From: Solirubrum puertoriconensis
GTDB lineage: Bacteria; Bacteroidota; Bacteroidia; Cytophagales; Hymenobacteraceae
Direction of reading: 5' to 3'
DNA: 64,000 bases
NCBI RefSeq assembly: GCF_001483135.1
Contig: NZ_LNAL01000008.1
Coordinates: 682,001 to 746,000 of the forward strand
Both the position numbers and the translations under genes were made by a program. Every line of letters starts with the position of its first letter. The stretch's first letter is position 1. Positions 33,720 through 42,644 of this stretch are shown piece by piece. The notes under the pieces were generated by a model. The model was not told where the DNA came from. It ran no database searches and worked only from the letters and a program-made list of their open reading frames with translations.

Positions 33720-34874
33720 ATGAGTAGCAAAGGCGTGTCCACAAAGAAGGTATTGCAGGAACACTCACAGGCTAAGGTGAAGCTCTATACTGAGTACTTG
33801 CGTGTGTACCTAAGCATCATGGGGAACACTCGCTTCTCCCGTATTCACCTGTACGATGTTCTTTGTGGGGAAGGTAAATACAAGGATGGAGCAGAAGGCA
33901 GTGCACTTAAAGCATTGCGTACTGTCCTTTCCTACTACTCTGATTACCCACATTCCCAATTGCGCTTGAACGTGCGCTTAAATGACTTTGGGCAGTCTGA
34001 CGTAGAAGCAGGACTTCGAAAAATTGACCGTGTTGAAACTCACGCATCCAAAATTCCTCTTCCTACTTCAAAGGTGACGGTTGGTTACTCAGGAGTAGAG
34101 TATGCTGAAATGCTACAAGAGGTAGAGCAGACTGTCGCCAAGCTAAGTAGTGTTGAAAAAGCGCTGGTGTTTATTGACCCTTGGGGGTATAAATCAATTC
34201 GCCCTGGGCAGTTACAGTCTTTGTTCTCCTCTGGAAGCACCGAGATTCTCCTGTTTCTGCCTACAACTCACATGTATAGGTTTGCGAACAAAGCCGCAGA
34301 GGATATACCGGAAGAAGAGGTGCTTCAATGTTTTAAGCCGTTGAAGCGGCTGCTAGAAGAATTATTTGGTAGCAGTATTCCTCGGTTTTCCTGTCTTGAT
34401 GATTTTGCCAAAGCTTTAAAAATTAAGTTGGCAGAAGCTTTGGGGGCGGAATATTGCTCTGCGTTTGCTTTAGAAACAAATGAATTTAATGAATATACTC
34501 TCTTCTTTTTTACGCCAAATGTAAAAGGGCTGGACGTGTTTAATCAGGCTTGCTGGAAACTTGATTCTAATTATGGGAGAAAATACTCCATGCGAGCTGC
34601 TTCCGGTCAAATGCTCTTGTTTGCTCCTCAGGACGAGCACATTGGTCAAGTTCGGGATTTAATCTTTTCATCCCCCGTTACGAACAGGCAATTATACGAG
34701 TTTGGGGTTAAGTGTGGCTACTTAACAAAAGCAACGAACGCTGCTCTTAATTGTCTTCGGGAAAGTGGAGAAATAGATGTCGTTGCTTTAGATGGTCTGG
34801 ATAAGCCTAAAAAGAGAGCAAACTATTTGGATTACAAGCCAAAAAGAACAGTGCAATTTAAAAAAATGACATAA
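33720..34874 (+). CDS. tcmP: Three-Cys-motif partner protein TcmP
   Basis: A 384-residue protein of the TcmP type: VLQEHSQAKVKLYTEYLRVYL at the start, then IHLYDVLCGEGKYKDG (a Ser/Asp-rich motif reminiscent of methyltransferase-like folds), KALVFIDPWGYKSI, and a C-terminal winged segment (NRQLYEFGVKCGYLTKATN). TcmP proteins are defined by being encoded beside three-Cys-motif radical-SAM-like proteins, and the next gene is exactly that, overlapping by one base (TAATG). Function is not established. The coding sequence is A+T-richer than the backbone, in line with lateral transfer. Confidence 0.8.
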   Translation: MSSKGVSTKKVLQEHSQAKVKLYTEYLRVYLSIMGNTRFSRIHLYDVLCGEGKYKDGAEGSALKALRTVLSYYSDYPHSQLRLNVRLNDFGQSDVEAGLRKIDRVETHASKIPLPTSKVTVGYSGVEYAEMLQEVEQTVAKLSSVEKALVFIDPWGYKSIRPGQLQSLFSSGSTEILLFLPTTHMYRFANKAAEDIPEEEVLQCFKPLKRLLEELFGSSIPRFSCLDDFAKALKIKLAEALGAEYCSAFALETNEFNEYTLFFFTPNVKGLDVFNQACWKLDSNYGRKYSMRAASGQMLLFAPQDEHIGQVRDLIFSSPVTNRQLYEFGVKCGYLTKATNAALNCLRESGEIDVVALDGLDKPKKRANYLDYKPKRTVQFKKMT

Positions 34875-35587
34875 TGGCCCAGTCGAGCATTGAGTGGACG
34901 GAAATGACGTGGAACCCAACAACGGGCTGTACTAAGATTTCAGCTGGTTGTAAGTTCTGCTACGCGGAAGTAATGACGAAGCGTTTGCAGGCAATGGGCT
35001 TGGAAAAATATGCTGACGGCTTCGCGGTGCGTACTCACCCAGACGCTCTTTCCCTTCCGTACTCGTGGAAAAAGCCGAAAGTAGTGTTCGTCAACTCTAT
35101 GTCCGACTTGTTCCACCCCGAGGTTCCACTTGCTTTCATTCAGCAGGTCTTTGAGGTCATGAACAACAACCCGCAGCATATCTTCCAAGTGTTAACTAAA
35201 CGTGCTGAACTGCTTTATCAGTACAGTAACAAGCTTCGTTGGACAGACAACATATGGATGGGTGTATCTGTGGAAAATGAAAAGGTTATGGACCGCATTG
35301 ATTTTCTAAAAGGCACCGGTGCCAAAATCAAGTTCTTGTCGTGTGAACCACTGATTGGGCCTCTACCTAATTTAGATTTAACAGGTCTACAGTGGGTAAT
35401 CGTGGGCGGCGAATCAGGCCAAGGAAATATCAGGTCCATGAAAGAAGAGTGGGTTATTGACATTAAAAATCATTGCCAACAACAAGACGTAGCCTTCTTT
35501 TTTAAACAATGGGGGGGGAAGAACAAGAAAGCAGCCGGACGCGAACTACAAGGAGAAATTTTTAGCCAAATGCCCATACTGATGTGA
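34874..35587 (+). CDS. Three-Cys-motif radical-SAM-like protein (phage Gp37/Gp68, DUF5131 family)
   Basis: A 237-residue protein with the family opening SIEWTEMTWNPTTGC and the cluster-binding Cys set C19, C26 and C29 (C-x6-C-x2-C, TGCTKISAGCKFCYAE). Later blocks VVFVNSMSDLFHPEVP, QVLTKRAELL, WMGVSVEN, FLSCEPLIGPL and WVIVGGESG are conserved in phage Gp37/Gp68-like proteins. The Cys set suggests an iron-sulfur cluster and SAM radical chemistry. The substrate is unknown. It is translationally coupled to tcmP, and a terminator follows, closing a two-gene operon. Confidence 0.87.
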   Translation: MAQSSIEWTEMTWNPTTGCTKISAGCKFCYAEVMTKRLQAMGLEKYADGFAVRTHPDALSLPYSWKKPKVVFVNSMSDLFHPEVPLAFIQQVFEVMNNNPQHIFQVLTKRAELLYQYSNKLRWTDNIWMGVSVENEKVMDRIDFLKGTGAKIKFLSCEPLIGPLPNLDLTGLQWVIVGGESGQGNIRSMKEEWVIDIKNHCQQQDVAFFFKQWGGKNKKAAGRELQGEIFSQMPILM

Positions 35588-35610
35588 GGCTCGAATCATT
35601 CAATTAACCA

Positions 35611-35641
35611 TGAAAAAAGCCACCTTCAAGGTGGCTTTTTT
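35611..35641. terminator. Bidirectional terminator between convergent operons
   Basis: AAAAAAGCCACCTT and AAGGTGGCTTTTTT form a symmetric hairpin with T runs in both directions. It lies between the tcmP operon (+) and the 35650 gene (-). Confidence 0.85.
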
Positions 35642-35649
35642 GCTACATG

Positions 35650-36159
35650 CTAATGCTTCGTAACTAGCTTTTCCTCCAAGTTATTTACCTTCTTTTTTAA
35701 CTCTTCGACTTTCTTCTTTAGTTGCTTGTTTTCTCGAAAAATGTCAAAGCTAGACCAACTATCACATGTGCTTACCTCTTGGATAAATTCCACTACTTCT
35801 TTCGCTACATCTTCAACCGTAAAGGCTCTGGGGGTAAATCTGTGTTCTTGGACAATACCATGTGGGTCAATAAATTCAACTTTAATTGAGCAAGGGGTAA
35901 AGGCGTAATCGCTGTTCCAAGAGGCTGCCGTTCTCCATTTCCCGACTCGCAAACCTTGTTTATTGCCAGAATTAGAAAAAATATTGAGCTGTACCTGGAT
36001 GTTAGTGCCAGCCCAAACCTTCTCACCTATATTCTTTTGAGGTACTAAAATAAACATAGGATTGGCTGCAACTGCTAACGGTATTGTTTCGAATTGAATG
36101 ACATTGCTTGGCGAAAAGATGCCAAATATCTTGTTGTAGTTGGAGAAGAAGTAGTGCAT
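35650..36159 (-). CDS. Uncharacterised protein with C-terminal coiled coil
   Basis: A 169-residue protein (MHYFFSNYNKIFGIFSPSNV). Residues 1-120 look like a beta-rich domain that I do not recognise, containing WAGTNIQVQLNIFSN and CSIKVEFIDPHG. The last 28 residues form a heptad coiled coil (KQLKKKVEELKKKVNNLEEK). It is A+T-rich compared with the backbone. It is in the same direction as the next three genes but separated from the 36194-36661 gene by about 30 bp, so it may be the last gene of that transcript. No function can be proposed. Confidence 0.65.
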   Translation of the reverse strand: MHYFFSNYNKIFGIFSPSNVIQFETIPLAVAANPMFILVPQKNIGEKVWAGTNIQVQLNIFSNSGNKQGLRVGKWRTAASWNSDYAFTPCSIKVEFIDPHGIVQEHRFTPRAFTVEDVAKEVVEFIQEVSTCDSWSSFDIFRENKQLKKKVEELKKKVNNLEEKLVTKH

Positions 36160-36193
36160 AGCTTAAGGCGGTGTTCAGAAATTATTTCAGGGT

Positions 36194-36661
36194 TCAAATT
36201 AGACCGCCTACTCCCTTCACATTCAACCTAGCAAATGCCTTAACGCGCTCAAAGCTGGCCTTCGCTTCCTCCAACTCGGCATCCACAGGCTGCTTGGTCG
36301 AAACGTACTCTTCAAGCCCACTGCACACGGTCCACAGCAAGTCCGCGTAACCAAGAATCAGCAAGAAAAGCTGCTTCTTGTCGTCAGCAGCGTAGGACTT
36401 GTTTTTAATTGCCTTTACCAATTCCCCAAGCGCTTGCACTTCGTCCACAAACAGGTCGCGGAGCCGGGTGCGCTGATTCTGGTATTCAGCCATTACTTCG
36501 TACTCTACCGTATGGGCAGCGAAGGGGAAGGTGTCAGTGAAGCGTAGGCTGCTTTTGAAGCCTTTTTCTGCTTCGTAGAGGTTGGCGAGACGCTTTTGAA
36601 TAGAAACCCAAAGGCCATTGCGTGCCTTGTCAAACGCGCTGATAGTATCGGTGCCGCTCAT
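36194..36661 (-). CDS. Uncharacterised helical protein
   Basis: A 155-residue protein (MSGTDTISAFDKARNGLWVS) that is predicted helical throughout, without signal peptide or membrane span. I see no known motif. It lies between the coiled-coil gene and the ADP-ribosyltransferase-like gene, 64 bp from the latter's stop, all on the same strand, so a shared transcript is possible. I do not recognise it. Confidence 0.65.
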   Translation of the reverse strand: MSGTDTISAFDKARNGLWVSIQKRLANLYEAEKGFKSSLRFTDTFPFAAHTVEYEVMAEYQNQRTRLRDLFVDEVQALGELVKAIKNKSYAADDKKQLFLLILGYADLLWTVCSGLEEYVSTKQPVDAELEEAKASFERVKAFARLNVKGVGGLI

Positions 36662-36725
36662 CTTCCTGCAAACTGGTTAACGGGCGGCAAAGGTAGGGGC
36701 GGAGTTGTAGAGGAAGCTGTTCACG

Positions 36726-37400
36726 TTAAATGATGCCCATATCACTCAAAGACAAAGGACCTAAGTCCTCATGGTCTTCATCATCTTGACTGATTGTGTA
36801 ACCATTATAGGCCACAATATCAGCTTTAACATTGTCTACTTCTTCCAAGTAAACGCAAGTGTCCACTGCGGTTATTCTGAAAAGCGTGCCGCTCTTGTAA
36901 AGGGCTTCCGCTTCACCTAGTTGGAAGCCGGTAAAATCTGCAATCATTCTGGCTCGGGTATTAGCAGAAGCCTCAATTTGGAACGTAGGGTCTACTGGAC
37001 ACCGGTCGCGTTGGCTGAATGTTGACCAGAAAGATGGGACAAGCAGAACTTTCCCAATGTGCTTCTCAGCCCATTTTAACTTTTCTTCTAAGAAATGTTC
37101 CACTCTCCACAAGGTAGTATTGGGTGGAGATGGTAACTCGTCAATAATCCGGTTCAGAAGTTCTGCATTATGCTCGTAGTAGAGGCTAGTGATTCTCTTC
37201 TCTCCACGTAGGTACTCATTCAAGCCTTGGTAATTTCTTTCTTGGTACGACCGCACGATGCTCCGGGCTAATTTGTCAACGTCCTTTTCCTCTATTGCCC
37301 GTTGAAACCAGTAGGGTATGTCGTCGTTGTAGTGAACCTCTGCCTGTTCCTGTTCGCGCAAGTCGTAATGCTTCTGAAACAGGTCTACGGTTAAAGACAT
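36726..37400 (-). CDS. ADP-ribosyltransferase-like protein
   Basis: A 224-residue protein from the ATG at 37400, chosen because it gives a normal start 13 bp after the previous stop; the frame continues upstream to 37448. It has the order of motifs of arginine-type (R-S-E) mono-ADP-ribosyltransferases: TTLWRV (R99), PSFWSTFS (S126-T127 strand), then ANTRARMIADFTGFQLGEAEALYKSGTLFRI with the E163-x-E165 pair that in this class contacts NAD and the target. These enzymes transfer ADP-ribose from NAD+ to a protein, nucleic acid or small molecule. There is no secretion signal, so it would act inside the cell. The call rests on motif order, not a search. Confidence 0.6.
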   Translation of the reverse strand: MSLTVDLFQKHYDLREQEQAEVHYNDDIPYWFQRAIEEKDVDKLARSIVRSYQERNYQGLNEYLRGEKRITSLYYEHNAELLNRIIDELPSPPNTTLWRVEHFLEEKLKWAEKHIGKVLLVPSFWSTFSQRDRCPVDPTFQIEASANTRARMIADFTGFQLGEAEALYKSGTLFRITAVDTCVYLEEVDNVKADIVAYNGYTISQDDEDHEDLGPLSLSDMGII

Positions 37401-37413
37401 AGCGCAAACTTTC

Positions 37414-38043
37414 TTATTGGGTAGGTTGGGAAGGATGGGAGTAATCAATGAGCTTTATAAGCTCTTGAATAAGGGCTGCTGGAACAGAGTGTAAGCCAGC
37501 TTTGTCAAAGTCATCAGCTGTAACCAAGCCTAGGTTTGGCTGAACCTTCCGCAGTCTAACAATTGCATCTGGCTCAATTGCCAGTAATTCCTGAATTAGC
37601 TTGTGAGGGTGTGCATATGCAGTGTTTGGGATAATGCGTTCTGCATAGGCCCGATCCAGAGCATAATCTTCTGTCATCAGAACCGAAAAGTGTGTTGCAA
37701 CACCTTCTTCAAGGTTGTTTGTTGTTTTCGTTTGGCCGTCAGTTACAAGGACATGGAGCATTTCATGTGAAAGTTGAAAAACTGCCTCTCGACGGTCTTC
37801 CAATACTTTCGGTGTTAGGTTTGCTACAACATAATTGTGACCGCATAGTTGGGGGTACCAAATACGGGGACTAGTAATGTTAACAACTTGAACACCTCCG
37901 AACGGCAGGGTACTAGTTCTTCTCCCATAAAGGCTCTCAGCTCTGCCCAAGAACTCCAACGCATAAGTGGTCAGTGTCCAACCTTTACATCTACCAGTAC
38001 TGTCTATATCAGTAATCAAGATTGAAGGGTCTGCACTTGCCAA
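37414..38043 (-). CDS. HExxH zinc-peptidase-like protein paired with ADP-ribosyltransferase
   Basis: A 209-residue protein with LSHEMLHVLV (H93, E94, H97) and a downstream LEEGVATHFS (E112/E113), the two-His, one-Glu arrangement of gluzincin-type metallopeptidases. It has no signal peptide. The start is uncertain: TTG at 38043, with no ATG nearby. It is the first gene inside the right junction of the island and is followed 13 bp later by the ADP-ribosyltransferase-like gene, so the two form an operon. It might process or restrain its partner, as proteases do in some toxin systems; this is inference. Confidence 0.65.
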   Translation of the reverse strand: MASADPSILITDIDSTGRCKGWTLTTYALEFLGRAESLYGRRTSTLPFGGVQVVNITSPRIWYPQLCGHNYVVANLTPKVLEDRREAVFQLSHEMLHVLVTDGQTKTTNNLEEGVATHFSVLMTEDYALDRAYAERIIPNTAYAHPHKLIQELLAIEPDAIVRLRKVQPNLGLVTADDFDKAGLHSVPAALIQELIKLIDYSHPSQPTQ

Positions 38044-38140
38044 AGGGTTTGCTGTTTGTAAGTTTCAAAGAATCTGCACGAGACAGCTTGTTATTAAAAG
38101 CTGGTACTAACTTTTTAAATAACTGATTGTCAGCGTTGGT

Positions 38141-39208
<1,068 letters not shown>

Positions 39209-39242
39209 TCGAGCGAAAGCAATCAGCTAAACAGGCAAAAGG

Positions 39243-39268
39243 AAGCCCGCCTCGGAGGGGGCGGGCTT
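39243..39268 (-). terminator. Terminator after gmhA
   Basis: AAGCCCGCC and GGCGGGCTT pair around an 8-base loop, 15 bp past the gmhA stop and before the comM start. Confidence 0.65.
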
Positions 39269-39282
39269 TACCTTAAGCAAAT

Positions 39283-39888
39283 TTACAAAGCATCTGGCTG
39301 CTTGGCGACTACAAGTCGCTCGATCAGCATAATCAGGATGTGAATAACCTTGATGTGTATCTCCTGAATGCGGTCGGCGTAGCCGGCGTGCGGTGCCCGA
39401 ATCTCAACATCGGCCAGGCTGGCGAGCGGGCCACCATCTTTGCCCGTGAGGGCCACCACCCGCATGCCGGCGGCTTTGGCAGCTTCGGCGGCACGCAGCA
39501 CGTTGGGCGAGTGGCCGCTGGTGCTAATGGCCAGCAGCACATCGCCAGGCCTGCCCAGCGCCTGCACGTAGCGGCTGAACACGTACTCGTAGCCGTAGTC
39601 GTTGGCTACGCAGCTCATGTGCGATGCCTCGGTAAGCGCAATGGCGGCTAAAGCGGGGCGGTCGTGCCGGTAGCGGCCGCTCAGCTCTTCGGCAAAGTGC
39701 TGGGCATCGCACAGCGAGCCGCCGTTGCCGCAGCTCAGGAGCTTGCCGCCTTGCTGCAGGCTAGTGGCCATTAACTGAGCGGCTTGCTCGATGCGGGCTA
39801 GGTTGGTGGGCTCGGCCAAAAAACGCTCGAGCACGGTGCGGGCTTCCGTTAGTTCAGCCCGAATAAGGTCGGTGAGGGTATCTGCCAC
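39283..39888 (-). CDS. gmhA: Sedoheptulose-7-phosphate isomerase (phosphoheptose isomerase)
   Basis: A 201-residue SIS-domain enzyme that converts sedoheptulose 7-phosphate to D-glycero-manno-heptose 7-phosphate, the first step to the ADP-heptose used in lipopolysaccharide and S-layer glycans. Visible motifs are [18 protein letters not shown] (phosphate loop at 54-58, H64 and E68 near the zinc site) and [12 protein letters not shown] (STSG at 122-125). The length is normal for the family. The next gene starts about 10 bp before it on the same strand. Other gmh genes are not in the window. Confidence 0.9.
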   Translation of the reverse strand: MADTLTDLIRAELTEARTVLERFLAEPTNLARIEQAAQLMATSLQQGGKLLSCGNGGSLCDAQHFAEELSGRYRHDRPALAAIALTEASHMSCVANDYGYEYVFSRYVQALGRPGDVLLAISTSGHSPNVLRAAEAAKAAGMRVVALTGKDGGPLASLADVEIRAPHAGYADRIQEIHIKVIHILIMLIERLVVAKQPDAL

Positions 39889-39897
39889 GCCGCGAAG

Positions 39898-40467
39898 TTA
39901 CACAGCGGGGCGGTCGTTCGGGTATGGTGGGGTATTGGTGGGGTGCGGGTGAATGGTAGTGGGCGGTACGGCGCTGGGGGGCAGGTCGGCGGCGGAGGGT
40001 GGGGGCACGGTGGTGCGCGGCAAATCCTGGTCGTAGCCTTCCTCGAGCGGGCGTACGGGCGGCATGGTGGTGCGGGCAATGCTGCCGGGGGCGGCTTGCG
40101 GCTGCGGGGCTGCGGTTTGCGGAGTTACTACTGGCTCGGCAGGGCGGGGCGTGCTGGTGCCTCCCGTGCGCCACGATTGGTCGCGTTGCTCCAGTTGGTG
40201 GTCGTAGAGCTTGGCTTTCAACTCGTTGATCTTGGCCTCGTAGTGCGTGACGTTGCGGCGCAGCGCTACGGTGTGGGCGTTTTCAACGAGCAGCAGTAAC
40301 AGCAGCAAGCCGGCGCCAATCAGCATCATTGTAAACCAGAATTCATCGGGCCGGCTGTTGAATATGCTCATCATGGCATCGCGGGCACCGCCGGTAACGG
40401 CAAATAGCAGCGCCAGCAGCAAGTAAACCATCACCAGCACGGTGACTATTCGGCGGAGGGATATCAT
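39898..40467 (-). CDS. Membrane protein with Pro-rich tail, unknown
   Basis: A 189-residue protein from the ATG at 40467; the longer frame to 40569 lacks a good start. Two membrane spans (VTVLVMVYLLLALLFAVTG, then FTMMLIGAGLLLLLLLV) are followed by a short coiled coil (YEAKINELKAKLYDHQLEQ) and a Pro/Thr-rich low-complexity tail of about 90 residues. It ends 9 bp before the gmhA start and probably forms an operon with it. I do not recognise it; the tail suggests a disordered periplasmic or cytoplasmic extension. Confidence 0.7.
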   Translation of the reverse strand: MISLRRIVTVLVMVYLLLALLFAVTGGARDAMMSIFNSRPDEFWFTMMLIGAGLLLLLLLVENAHTVALRRNVTHYEAKINELKAKLYDHQLEQRDQSWRTGGTSTPRPAEPVVTPQTAAPQPQAAPGSIARTTMPPVRPLEEGYDQDLPRTTVPPPSAADLPPSAVPPTTIHPHPTNTPPYPNDRPAV

Positions 40468-40594
40468 ACAGAAAGAGGTTTGTGGAGGAGTGCAGCGCGG
40501 CCGCCTGGCAGCGCCGTGGAAATATACCTCTTTACGTATAGTTGCCCGAACAAGTGGCGCAAGGCCCATTTCCTAAGTAATAACCGCCCAAAAA

Positions 40595-40630
40595 CACGAG
40601 CGGCGCGGAGGGTGGTCCGCGCCGCTCGTG
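40595..40630 (-). terminator. GC-rich hairpin after ABC exporter gene
   Basis: CACGAGCGGCGCGGA and TCCGCGCCGCTCGTG are exact reverse complements around a short loop, 8 bp past the stop of the exporter gene. Confidence 0.7.
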
Positions 40631-40637
40631 AGCAGGG

Positions 40638-42485
40638 TTAGGCTAGTGCCGGATTGCTTTGCATTCGGCTGAGGCGAGCGTAGAGCCCGTCGGGCTTGTT
40701 CAGCAGCTCGTCGTGGGTGCCACGCTCCACAATACGGCCGTGTTGGAGCACCACAATCTCATCGGCGTGCTGCACGGTGCTGAGGCGGTGGGCAATTACC
40801 AGCGAGGTGCGGTTCGTCATGAGGCGGGTTAGGGCTTCTTGCACCAGCTTTTCGCTTTCGGTATCGAGGGCCGAGGTGGCTTCGTCGAGGATAAGAATAG
40901 GCGGGTTGCGCAGAATGGCACGGGCAATGCTCAGGCGCTGCCGCTGCCCACCCGAAAGGCGCGTGCCCCGGTCGCCGATGATGGTGTTGTAGCCCTCGGG
41001 CGAGGCCATGATAAACTCGTGGGCGTTGGCAATTTTGGCAGCCTCAATTACCTCCTGCTCCGTGGCGTCTTGCTTGTTGAAGCGGATGTTGTTGAAAATG
41101 GTGTCGTTGAACAGGATGCTCTCCTGCGTAACAATGCCCATTTGGTCGCGCACCGAGTGTAGGGTGCAGTCGCGCAGGTCGTGCCCATCGATGAGGATTT
41201 GCCCCGCGGTGGGGTCGTAAAAGCGCGGCACCAAGTCGGCCAGGGTGCTTTTGCCACCGCCCGAGGGGCCCACCAGCGCCACGGTTTTGCCTTTGGGTAC
41301 CGTCAGGTTGATGCTCTCGAGCACGGTACGCTCGCCGTAGCTGAAGGCCACTTCGCGGAACTCTACTTCGCTAGTGAAGGCGGGTAGCACTTGCGCGTTG
41401 GGCTTGTCTTTGATGGTGGGTTCAGTGTCGATTACCGACAGCACCCGCTCGCCGGCCACCAAGCCGCGCTGAATGTTGCTGAACGCCGACGATAACGCCT
41501 TGGCCGGCACTAGCACCTGCGAAAACAGCACAATGTAGGTAATGAAGTTAGCGGCCGTCAGGTCCGATTCGCCGCCGAGCACCAGCGTACCGCCGAAGTA
41601 CAGCAGCGCCGCCACCACCGATACACCCGCAAACTCCGAGAACGGCGAGGCCAGGTCGCGGGTGTTGTCGATGATGCGCTGGGTACGGGCGTACTGCTCG
41701 TTCTGGTCGTGAAACTTTTCCAAGATGTACGGCTCGGCGTTGAAGGCCTTAATCACGCGCACGCCACCTAGGGTTTCATCAATCACCGTGAGCATCGAGC
41801 CCAGCGTTTTCTGGCTTTGCTGCGCTTGCCGACGCAGACGCTTCGAGATGCCCGCAATCAGCCCGCCCGAAATCGGCAGCAGCAGCAGGGTAAACAGCGT
41901 CAGCTTCACCGACATAAAGAACAGCACCGCGAAGAAGCTGATGATGCTGAGCGGCTCCCGGATTACGGCCGTGAGCGAGTTCACCACCGAGGTTTCAACT
42001 TCCTGCACGTCGTTGGTGAAGCGCGACATCAGGTCGCCCTTTTTGGCCGAGGAAAAGTAGCCCAGTTGCAACTGCGTTACGCGCTGGTAGAGGGTAGCGC
42101 GCATGTTTCGGATGACGCGGGCGCGCACCTTGGCCAGCAAACGCAGCCCTAGGTAGCGGAACACGTTGCTCAGAAACACCGACACAATCAGCAGCGTGCA
42201 CACCCAGGCAAGGGCCGCCAACCGGCCTTCCGACACAATAACGTTGCGGAAGTGGTAGTTGAACGTTTCGGTTACGAACGACAGCGACGGGGTGAAAGCC
42301 GGCGGCGCGCTCGGAGCCTCGGCCAGCATCTTGCCCGTGGTGTCGAACAGGATGTTGAGCAGCGGAATGAGCATGCCGAAGTTGGCAATGCCAAAGAAGA
42401 TGCCCAGCACCGTGAAAAGGATGTACTGAGGCAAGAAATCGGCGTAGGGCCGCGCAAAACGCAGAATGCGGAGGTAAGTCTTCAT
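40638..42485 (-). CDS. MsbA-like ABC exporter (membrane and ATPase domains fused)
   Basis: A 615-residue half-transporter from the ATG at 42485 (MKTYLRILRFARPY). Residues 1-330 carry six membrane spans with the coupling helix region GDLMSRFTNDVQEVE. The ATPase domain shows Walker A GPSGGGKST, signature LSGGQRQRLS, Walker B ILILDEATSAL and the His switch in VIAHRLST. It would act as a homodimer in the inner membrane. MsbA-type proteins flip lipid A or other lipids; multidrug exporters look the same, so the substrate is open. Confidence 0.88.
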   Translation of the reverse strand: MKTYLRILRFARPYADFLPQYILFTVLGIFFGIANFGMLIPLLNILFDTTGKMLAEAPSAPPAFTPSLSFVTETFNYHFRNVIVSEGRLAALAWVCTLLIVSVFLSNVFRYLGLRLLAKVRARVIRNMRATLYQRVTQLQLGYFSSAKKGDLMSRFTNDVQEVETSVVNSLTAVIREPLSIISFFAVLFFMSVKLTLFTLLLLPISGGLIAGISKRLRRQAQQSQKTLGSMLTVIDETLGGVRVIKAFNAEPYILEKFHDQNEQYARTQRIIDNTRDLASPFSEFAGVSVVAALLYFGGTLVLGGESDLTAANFITYIVLFSQVLVPAKALSSAFSNIQRGLVAGERVLSVIDTEPTIKDKPNAQVLPAFTSEVEFREVAFSYGERTVLESINLTVPKGKTVALVGPSGGGKSTLADLVPRFYDPTAGQILIDGHDLRDCTLHSVRDQMGIVTQESILFNDTIFNNIRFNKQDATEQEVIEAAKIANAHEFIMASPEGYNTIIGDRGTRLSGGQRQRLSIARAILRNPPILILDEATSALDTESEKLVQEALTRLMTNRTSLVIAHRLSTVQHADEIVVLQHGRIVERGTHDELLNKPDGLYARLSRMQSNPALA

Positions 42486-42566
42486 CGGAGCTGCAAAGGT
42501 AACCCCTGCCAAGGAGCTACCCTCGGTAGTCGGCAAAACGTGGCGTGTACTTTACCTCATTAACAA

Positions 42567-42606
42567 GCACGGCGCCCCAACGACCTAGGCCATTGGGGCG
42601 CCGTGC
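42567..42606. terminator. GC-rich hairpin between two genes
   Basis: GCACGGCGCCCCAA (42567-42580) is the exact complement of TTGGGGCGCCGTGC (42593-42606). It follows the 42645-44516 gene on the minus strand. Confidence 0.7.
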
Positions 42607-42644
42607 GCAGGTGGACGCGGCTCGTAAGGTGAGCCGCGCCTAGG

